Positions 35,231-44,522 of a stretch of DNA of 64,000 nt are shown here, one piece after another. Origin of the DNA: Bryobacterales bacterium (GTDB lineage Bacteria; Acidobacteriota; Terriglobia; Bryobacterales; UBA6623). The stretch spans positions 1-64,000 of the forward strand of contig JAPPMG010000058.1 of NCBI GenBank assembly GCA_028819215.1. Reading direction: 5' to 3'. A program made the position numbers and the translations under genes. Numbering within the stretch: position 1 is the stretch's first letter; every line of letters begins with the position of its first letter. A model generated the notes under the pieces. That model did no database searches. It had not been told where the DNA came from and saw only the letters and a list, made by a program, of their open reading frames with translations.

Positions 35231-36535
35231 ATGAGTGACACGACCAGTGAGGCCGCAACGCCTAGTCAAATCCCGAGGCGCAGGGTATTTCAGGCGGCCG
35301 TTCCGCTGTTCATCCCCGGCGCGGTGCTGGGCCTGTCGGGCGCGGTTCCCCCCAGTGACCGGATCAACGTTGCCGGACTCGGCATCGGCGGCCGGGGCGA
35401 GCGCGACCTCGAGTCGTTCCTCGCCCAAGACGATGTGCAGTTCCGGGCGATCTGCGACGCGCGCAACGAGCGTCGCGAAGCCATCAAGTCCAAGGTAGAC
35501 AAACATCACGGCAACAACGACTGCGAGATGTACGGCGACATGTTCGAGCTTTGGGAACGCCGTGACATCGACGCAGTGCTGATCGCAACCGGTGACCGGT
35601 GGCATACGTTGCTGTCGATTCTCACCGCCAAGTCGGGCAAGGACGTCTACTGCGAAAAGCCCTGTTCGATGACGATCGCCGAGAGTCGGGCGCTGGCCGA
35701 CACGTACCATCGCCTCGGCCGGGTCTACCAAGCTGGCACCCAGCGGCGCAACGGCACAAACTTCGAGTACTGCATCGATCTGGCCCGCAGCGGCAAGCTC
35801 GGCAAGCTGACGAAGCTGGATGCCAACGCAGCGCCGGGAAACCGCTACACGCCCTCAACTACCCACGACTGGCTGCCGGCGGAACCGGAACCGCCCAAGA
35901 GCGTCGTGGATTGGGACCGCTGGCTAGGGCCAGCACCGTGGCGGCCGTACAACTCGCTGTACGTCAAGAGTCGTTGGCGCGGCTTTTTCGACTTTCACGG
36001 CGGCGGAATCCTCGAGTGGGGGTCGCACACCCTAGACCTTTGCCACGCCGCGGCCAGACTGGACGAGACCGCGCCAGTGGAATTCACCCCCCACGTTGCA
36101 CAAGGGGTTACGCCGTACTCGGTCGACTGTCGCTACGCGAACGGACTGGAAATCGTTCTGCGCGACTCGGGCTGGGAAGGTTTGGGCGCGTGCGCCGTTC
36201 GTTTCGAGGGCGAAGCGGGCTGGGTGCAGACCGGCGACGCGGGAATCGTGGAGGCGTCGGACAGCCTGGCGCAGTACCGCAAGACCTTCGAAGATGCCCG
36301 CGAGGCCACGACGCGCCACGTGCGCGACTTCTTGAACTGCGTCAAATCGCGCGAGGATACCCGGGCGAATGCGCTCGCGGCATGCCAAACGCACGTGGCG
36401 TGCCACGCGGCGTACATCGCGTACCAATTGGGGGAGACTCTGGAGTTCGATCCAGCGACCGACAGTTTCCCACGCAGCGACGCTGCCAACAGAATGCGCT
36501 CCCGCGCCATGCGCGAGCCATGGCGACTCGTGTGA
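35231..36535 (+). CDS. Exported Gfo/Idh/MocA-family oxidoreductase with Tat-like signal
   Basis: N-terminus SQIPRRRVFQAAVPLFIPGAVLGLSGA is a Tat-type signal, so the enzyme is probably folded before export. Rossmann fold VAGLGIGGRGERDL, family motif YCEKPCSMTIAE, then the long substrate domain with HDWLPAEPEPP, WRGFFDFHGGGILEWGSHTLDL (typical of periplasmic Acidobacteriota/Planctomycetota members). 434 aa. The ATG at 35231 lies 11 nt after GGAGG. The HEAT protein follows 13 nt later in the same operon. Probable glycoside/sugar oxidoreductase; substrate unknown. Confidence 0.88.
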   Translation: MSDTTSEAATPSQIPRRRVFQAAVPLFIPGAVLGLSGAVPPSDRINVAGLGIGGRGERDLESFLAQDDVQFRAICDARNERREAIKSKVDKHHGNNDCEMYGDMFELWERRDIDAVLIATGDRWHTLLSILTAKSGKDVYCEKPCSMTIAESRALADTYHRLGRVYQAGTQRRNGTNFEYCIDLARSGKLGKLTKLDANAAPGNRYTPSTTHDWLPAEPEPPKSVVDWDRWLGPAPWRPYNSLYVKSRWRGFFDFHGGGILEWGSHTLDLCHAAARLDETAPVEFTPHVAQGVTPYSVDCRYANGLEIVLRDSGWEGLGACAVRFEGEAGWVQTGDAGIVEASDSLAQYRKTFEDAREATTRHVRDFLNCVKSREDTRANALAACQTHVACHAAYIAYQLGETLEFDPATDSFPRSDAANRMRSRAMREPWRLV

Positions 36536-36548
36536 ACGGAGGCCGAAG

Positions 36549-37067
36549 ATGCTAAGACGAACCTTCTTTGCCCTAACGGCAGCGGCCGTGGCGGTCGGCA
36601 AGCGCTTGCGGGGCCAGAACCGTGGCGAACTGCAACGCATGACCGACGAGCAACTCGCGTCAACGCCTCACAAGTCAGAGCAGATTATGAGCATGGCCTC
36701 GGCGGATCTCGTGGCCATTCTCGACGATTCCGATGCCACGGAGTTTGCCAAGGCCAAGGCTTGCCAGCGCCTCGCCGTGGTAGGCGAGCCAAGCGCGGTT
36801 CCGGCTCTGGCAGAATTGCTGGATGACCCGCAGCTAGCCCACTACGCACGAACAGTACTTGAGCCGATGCCTTCCGGCGCGGCCGACCAAGCGTTGCGCG
36901 AGGCACTGGGCAGGCTGAACGGCGGATTGCTGGTGGGCGTGATCAACTCGATTGGCGTCCGGAGAGACCCCATGGCGCTGGCAGGCCTGGCGCAGCTCCG
37001 GCAGAGCGACGACCAGGCCGTCCGAGACGCAGCGACCGCAGCGATCAATCGGATTCGTCGACCCTAG
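36549..37067 (+). CDS. HEAT-repeat protein
   Basis: N-terminal hydrophobic stretch (TFFALTAAAVAVG) after MLRR, possibly a signal peptide. The body consists of helical repeats: AKACQRLAVVGEPSAVPALAELLDD, then ALREALGRLNGGLLVGVINSIGVRRD and a final ALAGLAQLRQSDDQAVRDAATAAINRI. HEAT/armadillo-type repeats mediate protein binding. ATG 36549 has a GGAGG SD. 172 aa, directly after the oxidoreductase, a pairing I take as one operon. Confidence 0.75.
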   Translation: MLRRTFFALTAAAVAVGKRLRGQNRGELQRMTDEQLASTPHKSEQIMSMASADLVAILDDSDATEFAKAKACQRLAVVGEPSAVPALAELLDDPQLAHYARTVLEPMPSGAADQALREALGRLNGGLLVGVINSIGVRRDPMALAGLAQLRQSDDQAVRDAATAAINRIRRP

Positions 37068-37262
37068 CTCATCCCGAACAGCGTGCCGCCAGCGACTGGC
37101 CTGGCCCATTCACTTGGGGACTCCGGAGAGGTCCGGGCAAGACCCCGTGCGCCCCCCTCGCAGCACGCAAGCGCGGCATGCGAGCCAAACGCTGTCACAT
37201 AGGCGAGCGGCGCGGCCGGACTGGACGCGCCGGCCTTGCCGAGCGGACTCCACATTTCAGGC

Positions 37263-38768
37263 CTAAGAGTCGCTCTCGTCTCGCACGACATAGGTGCCAG
37301 CAGCGCGGTCATGCCACGACTGCCGTTTCTCGTCCCACGCCGCCCAGATCCAGCCGAGCCCCAGAAACGCGATGGAGATCACGCTGGCAACGCCCCTCAC
37401 GACCCCGTCCTGTGGGGCCAGGGCACGGCCGTCCGTGCGGACCAAGCGCACGCGGCAGATCATGCCACCGACAGTCGTGCCTCTCCACGCCCACATCGCG
37501 GTGTTGTACACCAAGAACATCAGCAAGGTCAGCAGCATGCCGGCGTCCAGCGCCTGGCCGATGATCACGAAAGGTATGAAATCCAAGGCCACGGCACCGA
37601 TTCGAGCGGCGAAGCTTGCCAAAGGCAGGTCCACTGCCTTGCCGGGCTCATGCCTCGGCTCTTCTCCCTGGCCGGCTGCGCCTTCAGGCTGGTCGACTCC
37701 TACGCCAGGAGGCGCCATGGGCTCTGTAGGCTCGGCACTGCCCACCTGCGAAATCGCCACAGTCGGGATACGAGCCGATTCGGCCGACTTCGGGTGTTCC
37801 CTGCGCAAGCTCGTTGCGACGGTGGTGGTTGCGGCACCCAACGCTAGAACGCCCAACGCCGTCCATGCCGCAAGTCCGAGCACCGGCACCATATAGGCAA
37901 TACAAATCACCCCAAACCCGATCGCTACCGACCTTGCGGCTTCGGCCCGGTCTCCCGGAAACTGCTCCGGCATGATTCGTCCTCCAATCCAACGAGTCAC
38001 GCCAACCCTACCCAAAATCACAGCAAGGAAGACCGCAAACCAGAGCAGCGGCACAGCAGGCAGGCCGACCACAGATGTGACCAGCAGCAGTGACACGGGT
38101 CCGATCAAGACCACGACCAAACCGCCTACGAGGAAACAAGTGAGCGGTTTGGATGCTAGAGCCGAGGCAACATCGCGGACAGGCCGCTCGAAAATCGCGT
38201 TCGTCGCCAAATACAACAGGGCAAAGACTGCAACGAAGATCCAGGTCCAGAGAAGGTCGGGAACCAGCGGCCGTCCCCACAGCAACCCCTTGCTCAGCCA
38301 AGCCAGGGCCGGCGCGAATACCTCGGTGGGACCGGCACCTGCGCCAACAACGGCAAGTTCACCCCCTGGCGAGAATTCCACAGGTGCATCCAGTGCGCCG
38401 CCTACGAGAACAAGATCGCCCTCCGCAACCGCACCCGGCAGGACCTTGATCGATCCACCCACAACAACCGCATCCCCTTCAATCACCGACGTGCTGCCGA
38501 GCTCGAGCGATCCGAGCACAACAACCACATCGCCCTCGACGGTGCCGTTGATCGTGGCGGAACCCAGAATGACCACGACGCTTTCCGCACGATCTCCAGC
38601 CCGAAGTTCCAGCGACGAGCCGAATCTGATTTGGGGGGCTGCTCCGGATTCCCGTGCCTGCGCTGGGGCATCTGGGGCATCCGACACATCTGGCGTCTGG
38701 GCGGAAGTGGTCGCGAATAGCGCCAGCGCAATCGCAATCTTGGTTATCACTGTCCTAGAGCGCCTCAT
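37263..38768 (-). CDS. Membrane protein with bactofilin-like beta-repeats and C-terminal RDD domain
   Basis: Signal peptide (IAIALALFATTSAQ), then a stretch of short right-handed beta-repeats (ESVVVILGSATINGTVEGDVVVVLGSLELGSTSVIEGDAVVVGGS, about residues 62-125) like the polymer-forming/bactofilin fold. Four helices follow (about 165-305), then a Pro/Glu-rich linker and an RDD domain (about 385-495: LASFAARIGAVALDFIPFVIIG...GGMICRVRLVRTDGRAL). 501 aa. It is the third gene after the ECF sigma factor; its start overlaps the stop of the middle gene by 14 nt, so co-transcription is likely. An envelope-stress role is a guess. Confidence 0.78.
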   Translation of the reverse strand: MRRSRTVITKIAIALALFATTSAQTPDVSDAPDAPAQARESGAAPQIRFGSSLELRAGDRAESVVVILGSATINGTVEGDVVVVLGSLELGSTSVIEGDAVVVGGSIKVLPGAVAEGDLVLVGGALDAPVEFSPGGELAVVGAGAGPTEVFAPALAWLSKGLLWGRPLVPDLLWTWIFVAVFALLYLATNAIFERPVRDVASALASKPLTCFLVGGLVVVLIGPVSLLLVTSVVGLPAVPLLWFAVFLAVILGRVGVTRWIGGRIMPEQFPGDRAEAARSVAIGFGVICIAYMVPVLGLAAWTALGVLALGAATTTVATSLRREHPKSAESARIPTVAISQVGSAEPTEPMAPPGVGVDQPEGAAGQGEEPRHEPGKAVDLPLASFAARIGAVALDFIPFVIIGQALDAGMLLTLLMFLVYNTAMWAWRGTTVGGMICRVRLVRTDGRALAPQDGVVRGVASVISIAFLGLGWIWAAWDEKRQSWHDRAAGTYVVRDESDS

Positions 38769-39162
38769 GGTTTGGTCCTCCTTCCCTGAGCATGAATGTC
38801 AATGCCGCGAGGCACATCGCGCTCGCTACGACCAGCGCCGCTCCGATGGCTGCCAAGTAGACAGCGGCCGGCTGCACCAGAAGCCGCCACAGGGCTCCCG
38901 CGGCTACCACCGCCTCATGTGCGAGTGCGAGTTCCATGGAATCCCACGCGTAGGGTGCTAGCCAACCAAACCCTACGCAAAGCACACCTGTGGCGAACTT
39001 CAAGGTAGCGGGCCAAACACGCCACCCTCGGCGATGCCAAGGTTCGCCCCTGCGGTGCCGGATTGCGGCCAGGACACGCGGTACGAGCGACCCTGGTGCC
39101 CTTGGACAAGGCAGCTTAGCCACCTCTCGTGCGAACAGCGACTCGAGTTCAGCGGGCGTCAT
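38755..39162 (-). CDS. Two-helix membrane protein, candidate anti-sigma factor
   Basis: Cytoplasmic N-terminus of about 50 residues (TPAELESLFAREVAKLPCPRAPGSLVPRVLAAIRHRR), then two membrane helices (about 53-72 and 103-126). No zinc-binding HxxxCxxC anti-sigma motif is visible, so the role is inferred from position: it overlaps the ECF sigma factor gene by 14 nt and the RDD-protein gene by 14 nt. 135 aa. Confidence 0.55.
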   Translation of the reverse strand: MTPAELESLFAREVAKLPCPRAPGSLVPRVLAAIRHRRGEPWHRRGWRVWPATLKFATGVLCVGFGWLAPYAWDSMELALAHEAVVAAGALWRLLVQPAAVYLAAIGAALVVASAMCLAALTFMLREGGPNHEAL

Positions 39163-39691
39163 GGCTCTCTCCGATCAACTTCCGCAAGGCCAGACGTCCG
39201 CGGTGGATGTCGGTCTTGATCTTGCCTATCGAGACCCCCAGAGCATCTGCTATCTCCTGATAGCTGTGCTCTTCGAAGTGATACAGCACAATCGGGATCC
39301 GCTGGTGCGGCGGCAGGCATCGAATCCCGTCTTCCAATCTGGCGCGCTGCTCAGCGCGTGCGAGATCTTCGCTCTGATTGTCCTTGGCCGCGAGCGTGTC
39401 CTCGTACGGTCGCTCGCGGCCCTCGTCGCCCGAGCGCCACTGGCTGAATAGCTTCCAGCGCGCGCGAAACCTCGTCAAGTGGTTCAGACAGAGATTGGTG
39501 GTCACGGTGCGCAGCCAGCCAACGACTGCCGGCGAACGGCGTAGAGTGTCGAACCGCTCGTAAGCCTTGAGGAAGACGGTCTGAGCGATGTCCTCGGCCT
39601 CGCTAGGGTCCCCTAGCATCCGCACTGCCATGCCAAATACCATGTCCTGATGCCGGTGGACGAAGTCCTCGAACTCGACTGCGTCGGTCAT
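39149..39691 (-). CDS. ECF-type RNA polymerase sigma factor
   Basis: Sigma-70 region 2 (FEDFVHRHQDMVFGMAVRMLGDPSEAEDIAQTVFLKAYERF...WLRTVTTNLCLNHLTR) and region 4 (LPPHQRIPIVLYHFEEHSYQEIADALGVSIGKIKTDIHRGRLALRK) are complete. The start MTDAVEFE at 39691 is preferred; the frame is open to 39787. 180 aa is typical. It heads an operon with a two-helix membrane protein and a bactofilin/RDD protein, the usual sigma plus membrane regulator arrangement. Upstream lies a long inverted repeat at 39838-39868. Confidence 0.92.
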   Translation of the reverse strand: MTDAVEFEDFVHRHQDMVFGMAVRMLGDPSEAEDIAQTVFLKAYERFDTLRRSPAVVGWLRTVTTNLCLNHLTRFRARWKLFSQWRSGDEGRERPYEDTLAAKDNQSEDLARAEQRARLEDGIRCLPPHQRIPIVLYHFEEHSYQEIADALGVSIGKIKTDIHRGRLALRKLIGESHDAR

Positions 39692-40146
39692 GCCACCCGC
39701 GCCGAGGCACCGCCCATGTAGGGGGAACACCCCGGGACCCGGAAAGTTTCGGCCAGTCCGCGCTGCTGTGCGGAGCCTGACGCTCATTCTGAGGCACCGA
39801 TCCTCAATTCAGGGAATCGCGGGGCTGCGGTACTGAAGGCTATTTCAAGATTGGATCTTGAATTAGCCTAGCTCCGAGACACCTTCACCTCCCCGTCCCG
39901 AAGTCGTTGATGACCTCAGCGGCGATGCGGCCGAACGTACATCGAAGCTTGGCGGGCGCACGACACACCCCGCTGGCAACGCCTGCCGGCACACTGCGAC
40001 GACGTTCAGCCACCGGAGGCTTCTGGCACGCTCACATTTGGTCCGAAATCGCCCCACTTTGCGCCCAGCCGTCGCTAAGCCGTGCTTCGGGTGAGGTTTC
40101 GCAGTGCAAATCCACAGTTCGCTATCATCAGGATGGCGGAGAATCG
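39692..40146. other. Divergent intergenic region of the sigma factor and DUF1549 genes
   Basis: 455 bp without a supported gene. It contains the 31-bp inverted repeat at 39838-39868 and, near its right end, TATCAT before the GGAG-preceded start at 40147. The long frame open across it on the plus strand lacks coding character before 40147. Confidence 0.55.
39838..39868. repeat. 31-bp near-perfect inverted repeat
   Basis: GGCTATTTCAAGAT and ATCTTGAATTAGCC form 14-bp arms around TGG, with a single T/T mismatch. As RNA this would be a strong hairpin. It has no T tract, and both flanking genes point away from it, so it is not a conventional terminator. Options: an operator, or the edge of a small non-coding or mobile element. 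Confidence 0.85.
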
Positions 40147-42981
40147 ATGAGCACCCTTCTGTTGTGCAGGTTCGCCCGGCGCTGGAAGTTCGCGGCGCGG
40201 ACATGCCGGGCGTCGCTGCTGGCCTGCTTGCCCGCGCTTGGCGCACAATCGGACGGGCTCGAGCACTTTGAGAAGCATGTGCGACCGCTGCTGGCCGCCA
40301 AGTGCCAGGCCTGCCACAACGCTCAGTTGAAGAGTGGCAATGTCGACTTTTCGGGCGTGCAGGGCTTCTTGAAGGCTCGCGACGAGGCCGCGCTGGTCTC
40401 GACGCAGGATCCGGAGTCCAGCCGCCTGCTCGCGATCGTCGGCTACCAAGCTCGCGTCAAGATGCCGCCCGGCGGCAAACTCCCCGATGACGAGTTGGCG
40501 GTCCTGCGCGAATGGGTACTGCGGGGCGCTCCATGGCCCGGAGCAGAGCAGCACGAGGCCATGATCCCGGAGGGCCAACAGGGCATCTTCACGGACGAGC
40601 AGAAGAACTACTGGGCATTCCAGCCGGTAGTTCATCAAGATCCGCCGACGGTGGACGATCCCGCTTGGAACCAGAACCCGATCGACCGCTTCGTGCTGGC
40701 CAAGATGCAGGAGCACGGCCTGCAGCCTGCCGCGCCGGCTGACAAGCTGACTTGGCTGCGCCGGGCGACATTCGACCTGACGGGACTGCCGCCAACTCCG
40801 GCTCAGGCGAAGGCGTTCCTCGACGATGCGTCCCCCGAGGCCTACGAGGGCGTGGTAGAGCGCCTGCTCGCATCGCCGTCGTACGGCGAGCGCTGGGGCC
40901 GTCACTGGCTGGACGTTGCGCGCTACGCGGACTCGACCGGCAACGACGAGGATCACCGCTATCCATACGCCTGGAAGTACCGCGACTACGTCATCGAGGC
41001 ATTCAACAGCGACATGCCTTACGACCAATTCGTGCGGGAACAGATCGCGGGCGATCTGCTGCCCGCCGGCGATCGCGGCAAAGTCAACCAACGCGGCATC
41101 ATCGCCACCGGATTCCTGGCGCTGGGTCCGAAGGCCATCGCGCAGCAGGACAAGCAGCGCATGCTCTACGACGTGTACGACGAGCAGATCGAGGTCGTCT
41201 CCAAGAGCATGCTGGGCATGACGGTCGCCTGCGCTCGCTGCCACGACCACAAGTTCGACCCGATCCTGACCAAGGACTACTACTCGCTGGCCGGCATCTT
41301 CGCCTCGACCCGCAGCTTCAAGGACCCTTCCAGACACGTCTCGGCACTGCTGTTCAAGCCGTTGGTGGAGCAGGAAGTCTTTAACCGCTACGAGGCCGAG
41401 CAGCGAGTCATCAAGAACAAGCGCATCGAGCTGGACAACTTGGCTGACATCGAACTCGAGCAATACGTCGACAGGGCTGCGAGCCGCATCGCAGACTACA
41501 TGCTGGCAGCTCGCGAGGTCTATGAAGACGGTGCCGATGAGGCCAAGCTCGCGGCGGAGCGCGACCTCGATCCAACCCAGCTCGGGAAATGGATCGCTTA
41601 CCTCAAACCCGCGGACGTGCCGCGCGGCCAGCTAGCCGCGTGGCGCGACGCTATGGCGTCGAAACGCTCCGACGCGGCGTCCGCCTACCAACAAGCCTTT
41701 GAGACGACGCTCCAAGAGTGGCACCACACCATCCGGCGCTGGCGGAAAAGTGCCATCGACTTGATTCGGACCGGCACCATGCCGCCGCCGCCGAAACCCC
41801 GTTTCTTGCCGGGGCGGGACCGCTTCTTCTATGACGTGTATCACGCCAAGAACGCGCCCTTGCGCTTTGCTGGCGAAGAGCGCAACGCGATCCTCAAGCC
41901 CGAAACCGTGGCCACGATCAAGAAGTTGCGAGTGGAGGTCGCCGAGCTCGAAGCCAACTCCCTGCCAGAGCCCCCGATGGCAAACGCCGTCGAAGAGGGC
42001 CAGCCGGTGGAGCAAAGCGTGTTCGTGCGCGGCGACTACAACGCCAAGGGCGAGGCTGCGCCAAAGGTATTTCCAGCGATCATCGCCGGATTCGACCAAA
42101 CACCGGTCAGCGCCGGAAGCGGCCGCTTGGAACTGGCGGACTGGATCGCCTCGCCATCCAACCCCTTGACTGCCCGTGTCATGGTCAACCGCATCTGGCA
42201 GAAGCACTTCGGCGACGGGATCGTGCGGACGCCCAGCAACTTCGGCAAGCTCGGCACGCCGCCGACGCACCCGGAACTGCTCGACTGGCTGGCTTCGACG
42301 TTTGTGCGGGAGGGCTGGTCGATCAAGGAAATGCACCGCAAGATCATGCTCTCGCGCGCCTACCGCATGGGCAGCGCGGCAAGTGCGACGGCGGCCAAGA
42401 GCGATCCGGGCAACCAGTGGCTGTCACATTTTAACCGGCGCCGCCTCGATGTAGAGGAATTGCGGGACGGCATGCTGGCGATCGACAACTCGCTCGACCT
42501 CACCACGGGAGGCACGCTGCAGTCTGGCTTCGGAACGGACCGTGAGAACTCCAACTCCCGGCTCAGCATCGACCCGACCACCACGACGCGGCGCATGGTC
42601 TACCTGCCACTGCGCCGGGCAAACCTGCCGACCCTGCTGAACCTGTTCGACTTCGGCGACGCGGTCACGTCTTTGGGGAAGCGCCCGGTGACCAACGTGG
42701 CCCCGCAGGCGCTCTTCATGATGAACAGCGAATTCGTGGCCTCGCGCGCCGGAAATCTGGCCGAGCAACTGCTGGCAGACCCTGCCCGGACGGAGACCGA
42801 ACGCGCCCGGCACGCCTACATGGCGATATTGACGAGGGAGCCGGACGCAGCCGAGGTCGATTCGGCCCTGTCGTATGTCGGCAGTTACACGTCGCGTTTC
42901 GACGGCTCGACGCCGCAGGAGGCCTGGCACAGCTATTGCCGCATCCTGCTCGCCTCGAACGACTTCATTTACGTAGACTGA
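40147..42981 (+). CDS. Planctomycete-type cytochrome c / DUF1549 / DUF1553 protein
   Basis: Signal peptide region (RASLLACLPALGAQ), a PSCyt1 cytochrome-like domain with CQACH at about residue 54 (FEKHVRPLLAAKCQACHN), then a DUF1549 domain (NPIDRFVLAKMQEHGL...LRRATFDLTGLPPTP...GERWGRHWLDVARYADS) and a DUF1553 domain (LADWIASPSNPLTARVMVNRIWQKHFG...LPLRRANLPTLLNLFDF). ATG 40147 has a GGAG SD; upstream frame is not coding. 944 aa. It forms the standard pair with the DUF1501 gene that follows. These pairs are associated with polysaccharide use in Planctomycetota, Verrucomicrobiota and Acidobacteriota; the reaction is not established. Confidence 0.93.
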   Translation: MSTLLLCRFARRWKFAARTCRASLLACLPALGAQSDGLEHFEKHVRPLLAAKCQACHNAQLKSGNVDFSGVQGFLKARDEAALVSTQDPESSRLLAIVGYQARVKMPPGGKLPDDELAVLREWVLRGAPWPGAEQHEAMIPEGQQGIFTDEQKNYWAFQPVVHQDPPTVDDPAWNQNPIDRFVLAKMQEHGLQPAAPADKLTWLRRATFDLTGLPPTPAQAKAFLDDASPEAYEGVVERLLASPSYGERWGRHWLDVARYADSTGNDEDHRYPYAWKYRDYVIEAFNSDMPYDQFVREQIAGDLLPAGDRGKVNQRGIIATGFLALGPKAIAQQDKQRMLYDVYDEQIEVVSKSMLGMTVACARCHDHKFDPILTKDYYSLAGIFASTRSFKDPSRHVSALLFKPLVEQEVFNRYEAEQRVIKNKRIELDNLADIELEQYVDRAASRIADYMLAAREVYEDGADEAKLAAERDLDPTQLGKWIAYLKPADVPRGQLAAWRDAMASKRSDAASAYQQAFETTLQEWHHTIRRWRKSAIDLIRTGTMPPPPKPRFLPGRDRFFYDVYHAKNAPLRFAGEERNAILKPETVATIKKLRVEVAELEANSLPEPPMANAVEEGQPVEQSVFVRGDYNAKGEAAPKVFPAIIAGFDQTPVSAGSGRLELADWIASPSNPLTARVMVNRIWQKHFGDGIVRTPSNFGKLGTPPTHPELLDWLASTFVREGWSIKEMHRKIMLSRAYRMGSAASATAAKSDPGNQWLSHFNRRRLDVEELRDGMLAIDNSLDLTTGGTLQSGFGTDRENSNSRLSIDPTTTTRRMVYLPLRRANLPTLLNLFDFGDAVTSLGKRPVTNVAPQALFMMNSEFVASRAGNLAEQLLADPARTETERARHAYMAILTREPDAAEVDSALSYVGSYTSRFDGSTPQEAWHSYCRILLASNDFIYVD

Positions 42982-43028
42982 GCCTGGCCAAGGGAGAGAT
43001 CGAGAGACTTTACGGAGCGGCGCGAGCG

Positions 43029-44486
43029 ATGGACTACAAGCAGATGATCGAGCACATGAACGCGGTCCAGCCGACGAGCCGCAGGGGCATGCTGCGCGAC
43101 TCCGCGTGCGGTTTCGGCATGCTGGCACTCGGCAGCCTGTTCGAGCGGAACCGCGCCATGGCGGCGGACGTCGAATTCGACCCGGCCAACCCCCTGGCCG
43201 TGCGCGAGCCCGACTTCCCACCGCGCGCGAAACGCGTGATCTTCCTGTTCATGCACGGAGGCCCCTCGTCGGTGGACACCTTCGAGTACAAGCCCTATCT
43301 CGAGCGGCACCACGGCGAGCCGCTACCGATCGAGCGCCCGCTGGCCTTTGACGACGAAGATCCGGGGCCGTTGATGAAGCCCCTGTGGGACTTCAAGCCG
43401 GGCGGCCAGAGCGGCATCAGGGTCAGCGATCTGTTCCCCCACGTGCGCGAATGCGTCGACGACATGTGCTTCGTGCATTCGATGGTGGGCGAGGGCGTCG
43501 ACCACGGCGCGGCGCTGCTGCAGACTTTCACTGGTTCCAGCACGTTCACCCGCCCGAGCCTTGGCTCGTGGGTGGTCTACGGCCTCGGAACCGAGAACAA
43601 GAACCTCCCTGGCTATGTCACCATCAAGCCCGCCCTGTCCCACGGCGGCGCCAAGAATTGGTCGTCGGCGTTCCTGCCGGGCTCGTTCCAAGGCACGCCG
43701 ATCGGCCATGCCGGGTTGAACGTCTCCGACGTGCAGGGCGAGCCGATCGAGTACTTGGTGAACAAGGGCTTGTCGCGAGAGAAGCAGCGGTACGAACTCG
43801 ACATGCTGCGCAACGTCAACCGGCGGCACGCCGAGATGCGCAAGTTTGACTCGCGCTTGGAAGCGCGCATCCAGTCGTTCGAACTCGCATTCCGCATGCA
43901 GATGCAGGCACCCGAGGCGTTCGAGGTAGAGAAGGAGTCCGAGGCCACGCGAAAGCTCTACGGCCTCGACGACCCGGTCACAGCGGACTTCGGCTGGCAG
44001 TGCTTGCTGGCCCGCCGGCTGAGCCAGCGCGACGTGCGTTTCGTGCAGTGCACGCACTCGTACAAGTGGGACCAGCATTCGGACCTCTTCAACCGCCACA
44101 ACGCCAATGCCGCGGAGGTCGACAAGCCCATCGCCGGCCTGCTCAAGGATCTCAAGTCACACGGCATGCTCGATGAGACATTGGTGATCTGGGCGGGCGA
44201 GTTCGGCCGCACGCCGGTCAGCCAAGGCGGCGACGGCCGCGACCACAACCCTTACGGCTACACGATCTGGATGGCCGGCGCCGGCGTGAAGAAGGGCTTC
44301 CAATACGGGGCTACCGACGAGATCGGCTACCACGCGGAAGCGAACCGGATGCATATCCACGACTTCCACGCCACCGTGCTGCACCTGCTGGGACTGGACC
44401 ACGAGGAGCTGACATACCGCTTCTCGGGTCGGGACTTCCGGCTGACCGACGTAGCCGGCTTGGTCCATCGCGACATTTTGACGTAG
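43029..44486 (+). CDS. DUF1501 (sulfatase-like fold) exported protein
   Basis: Tat-type N-terminus (PTSRRGMLRDSACGFGMLALGSLF) followed by a DUF1501 domain: RVIFLFMHGGPSSVDTFEYKP, KPGGQSGIRVSDLFPH, MVGEGVDHGAALLQTFTG, VIWAGEFGRTPVSQGGDGRDHNPYGYTIWMAGAGVK, and a final HDFHATVLHLLGLDHEELTYRFSGRDFRLTDV. Alkaline-phosphatase-like fold predicted for the family; activity unknown. ATG 43029 follows the DUF1553 stop by 47 nt. 485 aa. Confidence 0.92.
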   Translation: MDYKQMIEHMNAVQPTSRRGMLRDSACGFGMLALGSLFERNRAMAADVEFDPANPLAVREPDFPPRAKRVIFLFMHGGPSSVDTFEYKPYLERHHGEPLPIERPLAFDDEDPGPLMKPLWDFKPGGQSGIRVSDLFPHVRECVDDMCFVHSMVGEGVDHGAALLQTFTGSSTFTRPSLGSWVVYGLGTENKNLPGYVTIKPALSHGGAKNWSSAFLPGSFQGTPIGHAGLNVSDVQGEPIEYLVNKGLSREKQRYELDMLRNVNRRHAEMRKFDSRLEARIQSFELAFRMQMQAPEAFEVEKESEATRKLYGLDDPVTADFGWQCLLARRLSQRDVRFVQCTHSYKWDQHSDLFNRHNANAAEVDKPIAGLLKDLKSHGMLDETLVIWAGEFGRTPVSQGGDGRDHNPYGYTIWMAGAGVKKGFQYGATDEIGYHAEANRMHIHDFHATVLHLLGLDHEELTYRFSGRDFRLTDVAGLVHRDILT

Positions 44487-44522
44487 GATATCGGCCTTCT
44501 CGAACAGGGATCTCGCTCGCAA

